DNA of 27,573 bases from Chloroflexota bacterium (GTDB lineage: Bacteria > Chloroflexota > Dehalococcoidia > Lucifugimonadales > JACPCL1), in NCBI GenBank assembly GCA_016210375.1, contig JACQUH010000041.1, forward strand, positions 1 to 27,573. Direction: 5' to 3'. Positions 7,589 to 16,268 of the stretch are shown here, piece by piece. How positions within the stretch are numbered: the first letter of the stretch is position 1; every line of letters starts with the position of its first letter. The position numbers and the translations under genes were made by a program. The notes under the pieces are model-generated. The model saw only the letters and a list, made by a program, of their open reading frames with translations, ran no database searches and was not told the DNA's origin.

Positions 7589-8380
7589 GTGCAATCCGCA
7601 ACTGCCCGTCCCAACGATTTCTCTCTGGCGGGGATCAAGGACATCTTGTCCACCGCTGCCTCTACCCACGCCATTGTTCCCTTCCGCGACCTTGAGCGTG
7701 CCGAGCCGGGCAAGCCGGTCCTGATCCTGCGGCACGACGTTGACCACTCCCTGGAGCTGGCTCTGGAGCTTGCCAGGATGGAGGCGGCACAAGGGTTTTT
7801 GGCTACCTACTTCATTCTCGTAGGGACGGCGGCATACAACGTCCTTGCTCCCGACTCACGGCGGGTTATCCGCGAGCTCAAGGCCCTTGGGCATGAGGTG
7901 GGGCTGCATTACGACCCGAGCAACTACGAGGGTGTCCCCGAGGAGCAAAAGGCGGAGTTCCGGCTGCACCTCGCACTGCTGGCATCGCAGTCTGGCGGGC
8001 CAGTCTGGAGCGCCTCGGCCCACAATCCGGTGAACTCTGGCGTGCTGGACGTAGGCGCACTGGTCAAGTACCACGCCTATGACCGGCGGTTTACCGAAGA
8101 CATGGTCTACGTTTCAGATAGCAACCAGGCGTGGCGGCAATGGCATCCCCTGGACCTGATTGAGCAGGGCGTGTCGTTTCACCTGCTGCTGCACCCTGTG
8201 TGGTGGGTGCTGCCAGGCGACGATTGGGAGGGGAAACTGAGGGAGGTGGAGCGCCGGGCCAACGAGGGATACTCTGCGTTTATGGAATCTGAGATACAGC
8301 GCCAGCGGCGCTCCATCCAGGACCGGGCACGTCTGGACGGGGCGTTCCACAGACAGCAGGGCGTCAGCCGCTCCCAGTAG
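7589..8380 (+). CDS. Polysaccharide deacetylase-like protein (second copy type, GTG start)
   Basis: A 263-residue protein related to the CE4/NodB superfamily but distinct from the one at 5866. Near residues 44-53 it has VLILRHDVDHS (an Asp-Val-Asp motif typical of this capsule-associated branch), then HEVGLHYDPSNY with His107, WSASAHNP, and FHLLLHPVWW near the C-terminus, giving candidate metal-binding and catalytic Asp/His residues. No signal peptide is seen, so it should act in the cytoplasm. The GTG start lies 5 bp after the formyltransferase stop, and no other start is close, which indicates co-translation. Together with its two predecessors it forms a compact deacetylase-formyltransferase-deacetylase set. 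The substrate is unknown. Confidence 0.72.
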   Translation: MQSATARPNDFSLAGIKDILSTAASTHAIVPFRDLERAEPGKPVLILRHDVDHSLELALELARMEAAQGFLATYFILVGTAAYNVLAPDSRRVIRELKALGHEVGLHYDPSNYEGVPEEQKAEFRLHLALLASQSGGPVWSASAHNPVNSGVLDVGALVKYHAYDRRFTEDMVYVSDSNQAWRQWHPLDLIEQGVSFHLLLHPVWWVLPGDDWEGKLREVERRANEGYSAFMESEIQRQRRSIQDRARLDGAFHRQQGVSRSQ

Positions 8381-8416
8381 CCTTTCCCTTCCATTTCTAG
8401 CCCGACTCATCGCCGA

Positions 8417-9745
8417 ATGAAGAACAAGATCGCCACGCCAGCCCTCAAGGCTTGGCATTTCCTGGCCACCCTCCTCTTCCTGACCCTTGTGGTTGGCTCC
8501 ATCCGCCTGGCTATGAAGGTGGGGCTGAGAAAGGCCAATCCTGCGCCCCGGGTGGTGTTCGGCGCGTCCCCTCTTATCAACAGCAAGTACCACTCTTTGG
8601 CGTTGCGCCAGTCCGGTGTGGACAGCATCACGGTCGTGCGGGGCTACTTTGGCATCAACGCCAGGGACGACTTTGACATTGTCTTTGGCGTGGTAGACCC
8701 GTCAGCCCCCCGATGGCGACGCTGGCACACCCGGCTCTTGGCTCCCTACGTCCAGTTTGCCAAGCTCCTGTGGCAGCGTGACATATTCTTCTACTACTTT
8801 GACGGGTTCTACTTGCGAGAGGGTGGGCCTCTCCGGTGGAGAGAGGTGCCTGCCCTCAAGCGTCTGGGCAAGAAGGTCGTCGCCATGCCGTATGGGGGGG
8901 ATATTGAAAGGGCCTCCGCCGCTCCTGACCTGGTGTTCAAGCACGCTATAACTCGGGACTACCCGGCCATGGCCCACCCCCGCACCGAGGACCTGGTGCG
9001 GCGCCAGGTCAGCCACTTCACTCTCTTGTCTGACGCCATCATCGCTGGCAACGCAGCGGACCCCTATTTCATCCCCCGCATTGACTATCTCACCCCTTCC
9101 CCCTTCTGTATAGATGAAGCCCAGTGGACACCGGCCTTCGGTCCGCCAAGGCAAATGGGCGATCCCTTCAGGGTGCTCCACGCGCCCAACCACAGGAACA
9201 TCAAGGGGACGCGGTTCCTGGTAGATGCCGTCCAGCATCTTCGGGATAACGGGTTGAACATTGAGCTGGTGCTCCTGGAGCACGTCCCCAACGCGGAGGT
9301 CCAGCAGGTGATGGCCCGGTGCCACGTGGTAGCGGACCAGTTCATCATGGGCTGGCACGCCATGTTTGGCCTGGAGGGCATGGCCTCGGGCAAGCCGGTG
9401 CTGTGCTATTTGAGCCCGGAGATAAGGCGACTGTACACCCTGTACTCCTTTGGCGGCGATTGCCCCCTCGTAGATACGCCCATAGAGAGGATCGCGGACA
9501 ATCTGCGTTGGCTCTACGACAACCCCCAGGAGTGCGAGCGACTGGGCCGATTGGGACGGGAGTACGTGGAACGCTACCACTCTTTGAACGCCTTCGGCGG
9601 CTTCCTTGGAGGCATCGTGGAGTCGCTGGCCCAGGGCAGGCCCTTCAACGCCGACGAGTATTGGGCAGGACGGCGCAGAACATCCACGGGAGTGGAGGCT
9701 GCCCTCATACCCACCGGCAGTGCCCAGGGGGGCAGCGCGTCATGA
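8417..9745 (+). CDS. Membrane-tethered GT-B glycosyltransferase (GT4-like), paralogue 1
   Basis: A 442-residue protein, first of four tandem paralogues. A hydrophobic segment at about residues 13-31 precedes the N-terminal GT-B half (VVFGASPLINSKYHS, IFFYYFDGFY, MPYGGDIE). The C-terminal GT4-like half has FRVLHAPNHRNIKGT, a sugar-nucleotide-binding region around LVLLEHVPNAEV, and GLEGMASGKPVLCYL in place of the usual EX7E donor-binding loop. The second Glu is present; the first is Gly in GWHAMFGLE. The likely role is adding a sugar to a membrane-bound acceptor on the cytoplasmic face. The stop overlaps the next paralogue (ATGA). Donor and linkage cannot be predicted. Confidence 0.8.
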   Translation: MKNKIATPALKAWHFLATLLFLTLVVGSIRLAMKVGLRKANPAPRVVFGASPLINSKYHSLALRQSGVDSITVVRGYFGINARDDFDIVFGVVDPSAPRWRRWHTRLLAPYVQFAKLLWQRDIFFYYFDGFYLREGGPLRWREVPALKRLGKKVVAMPYGGDIERASAAPDLVFKHAITRDYPAMAHPRTEDLVRRQVSHFTLLSDAIIAGNAADPYFIPRIDYLTPSPFCIDEAQWTPAFGPPRQMGDPFRVLHAPNHRNIKGTRFLVDAVQHLRDNGLNIELVLLEHVPNAEVQQVMARCHVVADQFIMGWHAMFGLEGMASGKPVLCYLSPEIRRLYTLYSFGGDCPLVDTPIERIADNLRWLYDNPQECERLGRLGREYVERYHSLNAFGGFLGGIVESLAQGRPFNADEYWAGRRRTSTGVEAALIPTGSAQGGSAS

Positions 9746-11079
9746 AACTACGGGTTCTCTCCATCCTGTTCCCGCTCTTCCTGCGGCCGTGGGCCTTCCA
9801 AGGGTGGGACGTCGCAATGACACTGCTGGTGCTCTACGGGGCGGCGCCCGCCATCAAGCTGTTCACTCGCCTGGGCGTGCGGAAACCCAACAAAGCGCCC
9901 CGGGTGGTCTTTGGCCCAACGCCGCTGATCAACAGCGTTTACCACTCCCGTGCGCTCAAGGCGGCGGGTGTGGATAGCGTCACCGTGGTGCGAAGCTATG
10001 GGACATGGGTGACTGCCAACACGGACTTTGATGTCATACTCAATCCCCCCGTGCAGGGGTTCTCCTTTTTCCGCCGCTGGTACCTGCGACTGTTTCACAA
10101 GTACTTTGTCTTTGTCAAGCTGCTCTGGACGCGGGACGTCTTCTTTTACTACTTTGATGGTTTCTACCTGCTGAGGGGAGGGCCTCTGAGATGGCTGGAG
10201 GTGCCTGCGCTCAAGATGCTAGGTAAACGCATCATCGTCATGCCATACGGCGGCGACATGACCGTTGCTTCGGATTCCCGGGAACTCCCAGTAAGATACG
10301 CCCTCGTCAAAGACTATCCCATCATGGCTCAGCCCAAATACGTTGACCTGGTCCGCCGTCAGGTGCGCCACTTCACCCAGCACGCCGATGCCGTCATTGG
10401 TGCTCTCCATCTGGGACCAGACCACCTCCCGAGGATCGACTACCTCCTCCGATGCCATTTCGCTATTGATGAACAGCTCTGGTCTCCCAACTTCGGCCCG
10501 CCTCGCGGTGTTGGAGACCTATTCCGCGTCCTCCACGCACCCAACCACCGCAACATGAAGGGAACGCGGTTCCTCATTGAGGCGGTCCAGCAACTCAAGG
10601 CTGAGGGCCTGAACATCCAACTGGTACTCTTGGAGCGCGTGCCCAACACTGAGGTCCGAGGCATCATGGCCGATTGCCACGCCGTGGCCGATCAGTTCGT
10701 CCTGGGGTGGTACGCTCTCACCGCTGTAGAGGCCATGGCCTCGGGCAAGCCTGTCCTTTGCTACCTGAGGCCAGACCTGGACCGGTTTTACCAGCTTTAC
10801 TCCCATGAGCAGGGCTGCCCGGTCATCAACACCCCCATTGAGCGCATCGCCGAGCGGCTACGCTGGCTGTACTACAACCCCCAGGAGTGCGAGCGGATAG
10901 GGCGGGAGAGCCGGGCGTACGTGGAACGCTACCACTCGCTGGAAGGGTTCGGCGGATTCCTGAAGGGTGTGGTGGACTCCTTGTATTCGGGCAAGCCCTT
11001 TGATGATCACGCCTACTGGACGCACCGTGCACAAGGCACAGGCTCAGCCTCCAAGACGGTGGTCAACGTTGTCCGCTAG
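9742..11079 (+). CDS. Membrane-tethered GT-B glycosyltransferase (GT4-like), paralogue 2
   Basis: A 445-residue paralogue of the preceding gene, starting at the ATG that overlaps its stop. A longer open frame extends upstream to 9319 but runs over the previous gene in another frame and is not coding. The hydrophobic stretch lies at about 22-43, followed by VVFGPTPLINSVYHS, DVFFYYFDGFYLL, MPYGGDMT and GPDHLPRIDYLLRCHFAI. The C-terminal half has FRVLHAPNHRNMKGT, LVLLERVPNTEV and GWYALTAVEAMASGKPVLCY, again with Gly at the first EX7E position. It is closest to paralogue 3: the LGPDHLPRIDYLLRCHFAID block and the RESRAYVERYHSLEGFGGFL block are shared residue for residue. This suggests a recent duplication or gene conversion. 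Confidence 0.82.
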   Translation: MKLRVLSILFPLFLRPWAFQGWDVAMTLLVLYGAAPAIKLFTRLGVRKPNKAPRVVFGPTPLINSVYHSRALKAAGVDSVTVVRSYGTWVTANTDFDVILNPPVQGFSFFRRWYLRLFHKYFVFVKLLWTRDVFFYYFDGFYLLRGGPLRWLEVPALKMLGKRIIVMPYGGDMTVASDSRELPVRYALVKDYPIMAQPKYVDLVRRQVRHFTQHADAVIGALHLGPDHLPRIDYLLRCHFAIDEQLWSPNFGPPRGVGDLFRVLHAPNHRNMKGTRFLIEAVQQLKAEGLNIQLVLLERVPNTEVRGIMADCHAVADQFVLGWYALTAVEAMASGKPVLCYLRPDLDRFYQLYSHEQGCPVINTPIERIAERLRWLYYNPQECERIGRESRAYVERYHSLEGFGGFLKGVVDSLYSGKPFDDHAYWTHRAQGTGSASKTVVNVVR

Positions 11080-12436
11080 GCGGAGAGTCTTCCGGGCCAT
11101 CGCCCGCCTCATTCCAGGGGTGGTGCGCTACCAGGTCTTGAGAAACCTGGAACTCCTTATCTACCGTTGCCTGGTATTTGTGGTATTCCCCCTCTTTGCC
11201 TTGCTGATTCGGATGGGGTTCAGGAAACCTAACCCGCAGCCCAGGGTGGTCTTTGGCGCGGCCCCCATGATCAACAGCAAGTACCACTCGCAAGCCCTTC
11301 GGCACGCGGGAGTAGATAGCACCACTGCGGTGTGGTGGAGGCAGTCCTGGATCACCACTGGCGATGACTTTGATGTTACCCTGGACCCGCACCAGGGAAA
11401 CTACCGCAGCGTGTCGGTGACCCTGTTCAAGACACCGCTGACCATTGCCAGGATCTTCTGGAAGTATGACGTCTTCTTCTACTACTTTGATGGCTTTTAC
11501 CTGCTCCGGGACGACAAGATGAAGTGGCGGGAGCTTCAGATACTGAAGAAACTGGGCAAGCGCATCATAACCATGCCCTACGGAGGGGATATTACGATTG
11601 CCCATGAGTCCCGAGAGCTAGCAGTGAAATACAACCTGATACGGGACTACCCCTTCATGGCAATGCCCAGATACGAGGACAATATTCGCCGGCAGGTAAG
11701 GTATTTTACACAGCACTCCGACGCTATCATTGGTGCGCTGCACCTGGGCCCCGACCATCTGCCGCGGATTGACTATCTGCTGCGCTGCCACTTCGCCATA
11801 GACGAAGGGGCCTGGACGCCCAGCTACGGCCCGCAGCGGCAGGTGGGCGACCCCTTCCGCGTGCTCCATGCCCCTAACCACCGCCACCAGAAGGGCACGA
11901 GGTTCCTGATTGAAGCCGTGGAGCGGCTCAAGGCGGAGGGCCTGAACATTGAGCTCGTTCTCCTGGAACGGGTGCCCAACGCTGAGGTGAAACGCCTGAT
12001 GGCGGAGTGCCACGTGGTGGCCGACCAGTTCGTCCTTGGGTGGTACGCCCTCACTGCGGTGGAGGCGATGGCCTCCGGCAAGCCTGTTCTCACCTATCTG
12101 CGGGATGACCTGGTGCGCCTGTATGACCTCTACTCCTACGAACAGGGCTGCCCCATCATCAACACGCCCATTGAGCGCATCGCCGAGCGGCTGCGCTGGC
12201 TCTACTACCACCCGGAGGAGTGCGAGCGCATCGGCAGGGAGAGCAGGGCCTACGTGGAGCGGTACCACTCCCTGGAAGGCTTCGGCGGCTTCCTGAAGGG
12301 AGTGGTGGACCAGGTGTGGAGCGGCGCGCCCTTCAACGTGGAGGAGTACTGGCGCAGCAGGGGTCAGGCCCCTATCCCAGCGGACTCCTCATCAACCCAC
12401 CGCAAATCGGCCTTGGAGAAAGCGAGACAGGCGTAG
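11069..12436 (+). CDS. Membrane-tethered GT-B glycosyltransferase (GT4-like), paralogue 3 (TTG start)
   Basis: A 455-residue paralogue. No ATG suits this gene. TTG 11069 overlaps the end of paralogue 2 by 11 bp and gives about 60 residues before the conserved VVFG motif, close to paralogues 2 and 4, so it is preferred; GTG 11027 and GTG 11120 are alternatives. Features are a basic N-terminus (SARRRVFR), a hydrophobic segment at about 28-47, VVFGAAPMINSKYHS, DVFFYYFDGFYLL, MPYGGDIT, FRVLHAPNHRHQKGT and GWYALTAVEAMASGKPVLTY. It should act at the inner face of the membrane like its neighbours. Different donor or acceptor specificity within the array is expected but not readable. A methyltransferase gene follows after 1 bp. 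Confidence 0.8.
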   Translation: MSARRRVFRAIARLIPGVVRYQVLRNLELLIYRCLVFVVFPLFALLIRMGFRKPNPQPRVVFGAAPMINSKYHSQALRHAGVDSTTAVWWRQSWITTGDDFDVTLDPHQGNYRSVSVTLFKTPLTIARIFWKYDVFFYYFDGFYLLRDDKMKWRELQILKKLGKRIITMPYGGDITIAHESRELAVKYNLIRDYPFMAMPRYEDNIRRQVRYFTQHSDAIIGALHLGPDHLPRIDYLLRCHFAIDEGAWTPSYGPQRQVGDPFRVLHAPNHRHQKGTRFLIEAVERLKAEGLNIELVLLERVPNAEVKRLMAECHVVADQFVLGWYALTAVEAMASGKPVLTYLRDDLVRLYDLYSYEQGCPIINTPIERIAERLRWLYYHPEECERIGRESRAYVERYHSLEGFGGFLKGVVDQVWSGAPFNVEEYWRSRGQAPIPADSSSTHRKSALEKARQA

Positions 12437-12437
12437 C

Positions 12438-13262
12438 GTGGAGCAGCAGATGCGTCACACAGACTCCTTGATCCAGTACAGGGACCTCTTGAAGCAGCGG
12501 TATGAAGATATAGGCGTGCTGGGCGACGACCGGGGCACGGCGGAGGACTTCCAACTGCGGGAGCTGGAGATAAGGACAGCCAAGGCCTACATGAGCGATG
12601 GCATGGCGGTCCTGGACATAGGGAGCGGGACGGGGTACGCCCTTCGGTCCTACGCCGCGGACTTTGCCATCCGGGGCGTAGGGCTGGACTACGCCGAGAG
12701 CCTGGTGAAGACGGCCATCGCCAGGAGCGCCGCCCCCGAGTACCGCCAACTGAAGGGCGCCACAGAGTACCGCCACGGCTCCGTCACCGACATGCCCTTT
12801 GAGGCGAACACTTTTGACGTGGTGACCGACAGCCGCTGCCTCATGGCGCTCCTGGACTGGGGCCTGCAGAAGCAGGCCATCGCCCAGGTGAACCGTGTCC
12901 TGAAACCCGGCGGCGTCTTCGTGATGATGGAAGGCACCTTTCAGGGTCTGCAGCGGCTGAACGACATGCGCCAGCGTTTTGGCCTCACGCCCATTGACGC
13001 CACGGGCATGAACCGGCTCATCACGCTGAAGTTTGACGAGCCGGCGCTCATGGAGTACGGCAAGAGCATCCTGGAGCACGTAGCCACCCACCGGTTTGGC
13101 ATGTACTACTTCATCTCCAGGGTGGTACATCCTTTGTTGGTGGCCCCGGAGCCGCCTCGCTATGACGCCAGGATCAACGAGATCGCCCGCATGATTGCAG
13201 AGCAAATCCCGGACTACGAAGGACTGGGGCACGAGTCGGCATTTGTGTGGCGCAAGAGATAA
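12438..13262 (+). CDS. Class I SAM-dependent methyltransferase 1
   Basis: A 274-residue protein with a clear SAM-binding core: motif I VLDIGSGTGY (about 58-67), the acidic GLDYAESLV after strand 2 (about 82-90), DVVTDSRCLMALLDW, and the post-core VLKPGG (154-159). It most likely O- or N-methylates a sugar of the growing glycan, judging from its place between two glycosyltransferase paralogues. GTG 12438 follows the previous stop by 1 bp. ATG 12450 has GTGGAG at a better distance and may be the true start, which would shorten the protein by four residues. The acceptor is unknown; a quinone or other small-molecule methyltransferase is less likely in this setting. Confidence 0.8.
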   Translation: MEQQMRHTDSLIQYRDLLKQRYEDIGVLGDDRGTAEDFQLRELEIRTAKAYMSDGMAVLDIGSGTGYALRSYAADFAIRGVGLDYAESLVKTAIARSAAPEYRQLKGATEYRHGSVTDMPFEANTFDVVTDSRCLMALLDWGLQKQAIAQVNRVLKPGGVFVMMEGTFQGLQRLNDMRQRFGLTPIDATGMNRLITLKFDEPALMEYGKSILEHVATHRFGMYYFISRVVHPLLVAPEPPRYDARINEIARMIAEQIPDYEGLGHESAFVWRKR

Positions 13263-13280
13263 GAAAGAGGGGACAGCAGC

Positions 13281-14633
13281 TTGCTTTTTCGACTCAAAGT
13301 CCTGGCGGGCCATGTTCTCCTTCCCCTACCTCGGCGAATAATCTTGCCCCTGGTACCCTACTTTCACGGCCCACTGACATTACTGTTTGTTCTCTTTGTT
13401 GTGCCTGCCATATGGGTTGGCTTGCGCCTGCGCAAGCGACCTAGGGCGGCGGCCCCCAAAGTGGTCTTTGGGGCCATGGCCATCATGAACACCATTTATC
13501 ATGTGCAAGCCCTGCGCTCCGTTGGCGTGGATGCCATCTCGGTAGTATGGGGGCAGACTGCCTACGACTGGATCACCGGCGGACAGGGGTTTGACGTCAA
13601 CTTGAACGTGCACATACCATCACAGAGGAAGCGGTCCCGGCGCTGGTACTACCGGCTCTTCCACGTCTACGTCACCTTCGCCCGGCTGCTGTGGGAGCGG
13701 GACGTCTTCTTCTATTATTTTCAGGCATCTAGCCTGTATCTTGCGCGTGGCGGTCGCCTGAAGTGGCTTGAGCTACCTATTTTGAAGTTTTTGGGGAAAA
13801 AGACCGTCGTGATGCCCTATGGAGCGGACATCGTTACTGCCAAGGACATTAAAGACCTTGTCCGCAAGTATGCCAACGTCCGACAGTACCCACGTACAGC
13901 CACAAACGAAAGGGAAATCTTGCGCCAACTTCGGTATTTTGGACGCTGGGCAGACACAGTCATGGCGGGTGGTGCCATCGGGCCTGGGCATCTGCCAAGG
14001 ATTGATTATCTCTGCGCATCCCATTTCGCCATCAACGAAGAGGAGTGGCCGCCCCAATACGGGCCGCCGCGGGCAGTGGGGGAGCCGTTCAGGGTGCTAC
14101 ACACCCCTAACCACCGCCACATCAAGGGCACGCAGTTCCTCATAAGTGCAATAGAGCAGCTCAAGGCCGAGGGGCTGATGATTGATCTGACGCTGCTGGA
14201 GCACATCCCCAACGCAGAAGTAAAGCGTGTAATGGCCGAGTGCCACGTGCTGGCGGAGCAGTTCATCCAGGGGTGGCATGGTCTGAACGGATTGGAAGGC
14301 ATGGCCTCTGGCAAGCCGGTGCTGTGTTACCTCAGACCCGAACTAAAGCGCCTTTACAGCCTTTACTCTTTCGGGCGAGAGTGTCCTATCGTCAACACGC
14401 CTGTTGAGGACATTGCGGCTAATCTGCGATGGCTCTATTTCCACCCGGAGGAATGCGAGAGGATTGGAAGGCAAAGCAGGCTCTATGTAGAAAGATATCA
14501 CTCCCTGGTGGCAATGGGAGGCTATATGGCAGGGATTGCCCGGTATCTGTACGACAGCACTCCTTTTGAGGCCGACGCCTATTGGAGCCAACGAGCTGCC
14601 TCGCAAGAACCAGTCCCTGCCGCCCAGGCGTGA
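13281..14633 (+). CDS. Membrane-tethered GT-B glycosyltransferase (GT4-like), paralogue 4 (TTG start)
   Basis: A 450-residue paralogue starting at TTG 13281, with GAGGGG at 13267-13272 eight nt upstream, a convincing ribosome-binding site. The hydrophobic segment is at about 32-48. The family motifs are recognisable but more diverged: VVFGAMAIMNTIYHV, DVFFYYFQASSLYL, MPYGADIV, FRVLHTPNHRHIKGT, GWHGLNGLEGMASGKPVL (Gly at the first EX7E position). FDGFY of the other three is FQASSLY here, so this copy may use a different substrate (inference). The gene overlaps the next methyltransferase through GTGA. Confidence 0.8.
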   Translation: MLFRLKVLAGHVLLPLPRRIILPLVPYFHGPLTLLFVLFVVPAIWVGLRLRKRPRAAAPKVVFGAMAIMNTIYHVQALRSVGVDAISVVWGQTAYDWITGGQGFDVNLNVHIPSQRKRSRRWYYRLFHVYVTFARLLWERDVFFYYFQASSLYLARGGRLKWLELPILKFLGKKTVVMPYGADIVTAKDIKDLVRKYANVRQYPRTATNEREILRQLRYFGRWADTVMAGGAIGPGHLPRIDYLCASHFAINEEEWPPQYGPPRAVGEPFRVLHTPNHRHIKGTQFLISAIEQLKAEGLMIDLTLLEHIPNAEVKRVMAECHVLAEQFIQGWHGLNGLEGMASGKPVLCYLRPELKRLYSLYSFGRECPIVNTPVEDIAANLRWLYFHPEECERIGRQSRLYVERYHSLVAMGGYMAGIARYLYDSTPFEADAYWSQRAASQEPVPAAQA

Positions 14634-15442
14634 CCAATCTGTTCTCGTCCAGCGGAATCATGCAAGCCAAACCCGGAACGTCATCTTCCCCTCCGTACCT
14701 AAGTGTGCCTGAAGTCGCCGAAGCCATAGCCGGACTAAGGCCGCAAGACCGCGACTTCTTGGAGCGGGTGCTCGCCAAGGACTTAGCGGTCTATGAATCT
14801 CGTGTGAGAGCAATTGGATTCGTGGGACAGCAAAAGATTCTTGACGCGGGGTGTGGGTTTGGGCAGTGGACGGCTGCCCTTGCGCGCCATAATGAAAAGG
14901 TCGTTGGGATTGATGTGGACCCTGTGCGCCTTGAGCTTGCCGCCAAGCTATGGACTGACGTGCCCAACGCCGAGTTCAGGCAGAGCAGACTTGAAGCCAT
15001 GCCGCTGGAATCGGAATCGGTGGATGCGGCCTTCTGCTACAGCGTCATTTACTTCACAGACCCTGCAAAAACCCTCCGAGAGCTGTATCGTGTGCTAAAA
15101 CCCCAGGGACGGCTCTATATCTGCACCAATGGATGGGGCTGGTTCCTGTACAATTTCCTTGAACGGCATAACCCATCATTGGACTTTAATCCCAGGACAT
15201 ATGCACTGCAGACCACTGTTCGGACGCTCTGGTATTACCTGACGGGGCGGTTCATGAAGGGCCGCGCTATAGCCACGCCCTCTTGGTACATGAGACGGCT
15301 CTTGAAAAGAACAGGCTTTTCTGTCCTGGCGCTACAGGGCGAAGGGACCATCAACTTTGACAACGGGCTCATCACACCCAACTACAAACCCAGGTACAAG
15401 GGACTGGAGAACATCTATGAGTTCATCGCTGTCAAGAGCTAG
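14630..15442 (+). CDS. Class I SAM-dependent methyltransferase 2
   Basis: A 270-residue protein with SAM-binding motif I LDAGCGFGQW (about 71-80 from the GTG start), GIDVDPVRLELA, the DAAFCYSVIYF segment and VLKPQGRLYI. The GTG overlaps the previous stop (GTGA), suggesting coupling; ATG 14660 would remove ten residues and is an equally possible start. The C-terminal half is aromatic-rich (WGWFLYNFLERH, WYYLTGRFM). Its last 26 bases overlap the sulfotransferase gene. Sugar methylation is inferred from context; the acceptor is unknown. Confidence 0.78.
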   Translation: MTNLFSSSGIMQAKPGTSSSPPYLSVPEVAEAIAGLRPQDRDFLERVLAKDLAVYESRVRAIGFVGQQKILDAGCGFGQWTAALARHNEKVVGIDVDPVRLELAAKLWTDVPNAEFRQSRLEAMPLESESVDAAFCYSVIYFTDPAKTLRELYRVLKPQGRLYICTNGWGWFLYNFLERHNPSLDFNPRTYALQTTVRTLWYYLTGRFMKGRAIATPSWYMRRLLKRTGFSVLALQGEGTINFDNGLITPNYKPRYKGLENIYEFIAVKS

Positions 15443-16268
15443 CACAAAGGAAACCTGTCAAGCATTCTTCGTCATCGGCTGCAACCGCAGCGGCACCACG
15501 GCCGTGGTGGAGATGCTCAAGCCTGCTACAAACGCAGACGTCTTCAGCGAACAGGAACCGAAGCTCTGCTTTGAGACTCGGGACCTTATAGAAGGACGCC
15601 TGGGCGACCCATGCGGTCTCATGCAGAAGGTCAAGGGCGCCTATGTGAATGCCTCTGTCCAAAAAGGCCGCATCTACTCAGACAAGAACCCCAACTACGC
15701 ATATTTCATTCCCAACCTCCGGAACCTGTGGAAGTGCAAGTTCGTATTCGTCATACGTAATGGACGGGACTCGGTCCGCTCAATGCTGGACTGGCACAGC
15801 GTCATGCACAAGTACATGTACGCTAGGCCAGAAGACGGCCCGGGCTTCCTCACAACTCGCCCAGAAGAGGATGCGTGGGACTATAGCCGCCCGCGTCCCA
15901 AGCCCGGCGACCCGCTTTTCACCGGCTGGTCCACCGCAAGCCGTCTCCAGAAGTGCGCCTGGTTCTGGGCAACATTCAATGAGACCACGATGTGCAACCT
16001 GAAGCAAGGAGAGGCGCAGGACTGGACGATGCTGGACATGACCCATGTGACACTGGACACCATCGGGAAGCTGTACGGATTTCTTGGGCTGGAAGGCTTC
16101 AACGAGTCGTCTATTTCCCAGGTCCTGGCGCGACGCGTCAATTCTGTGGAGGAGCGGATCGGCGCCGCCGATGAGTTCCCCCACTGGGACCAGTGGACCG
16201 ACCAGCAACGCGAGGAGTTTGATGTTGTTGCCGGGGACATGATGCGCAAGCTGGGGTACTATGCGTAA
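15417..16268 (+). CDS. Sulfotransferase-family protein (PAPS-dependent)
   Basis: A 283-residue protein with both PAPS-binding elements: the 5'-phosphosulfate loop FVIGCNRSGTTAVVEML (about 18-34) and the 3'-phosphate-binding segment FVFVIRNGRDSVRSMLDW (about 109-126). These proteins transfer sulfate from PAPS to hydroxyls of sugars or lipids, so the glycan may be sulfated. The start is set at ATG 15417 because TGGAGA (15405-15410) lies 6 nt before it and the PAPS loop follows shortly; it overlaps the methyltransferase stop by 26 bp. The gene also overlaps the next methyltransferase by 8 bp. No PAPS synthesis genes are in the window. The acceptor is unknown. Confidence 0.83.
   Translation: MSSSLSRASTKETCQAFFVIGCNRSGTTAVVEMLKPATNADVFSEQEPKLCFETRDLIEGRLGDPCGLMQKVKGAYVNASVQKGRIYSDKNPNYAYFIPNLRNLWKCKFVFVIRNGRDSVRSMLDWHSVMHKYMYARPEDGPGFLTTRPEEDAWDYSRPRPKPGDPLFTGWSTASRLQKCAWFWATFNETTMCNLKQGEAQDWTMLDMTHVTLDTIGKLYGFLGLEGFNESSISQVLARRVNSVEERIGAADEFPHWDQWTDQQREEFDVVAGDMMRKLGYYA

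Noticed and set aside
9319..9741. Upstream extension of glycosyltransferase paralogue 2
   Set aside because: It runs across the conserved 3' half of paralogue 1 in another frame; the ATG at 9742 overlaps the preceding stop and starts a family-like protein.
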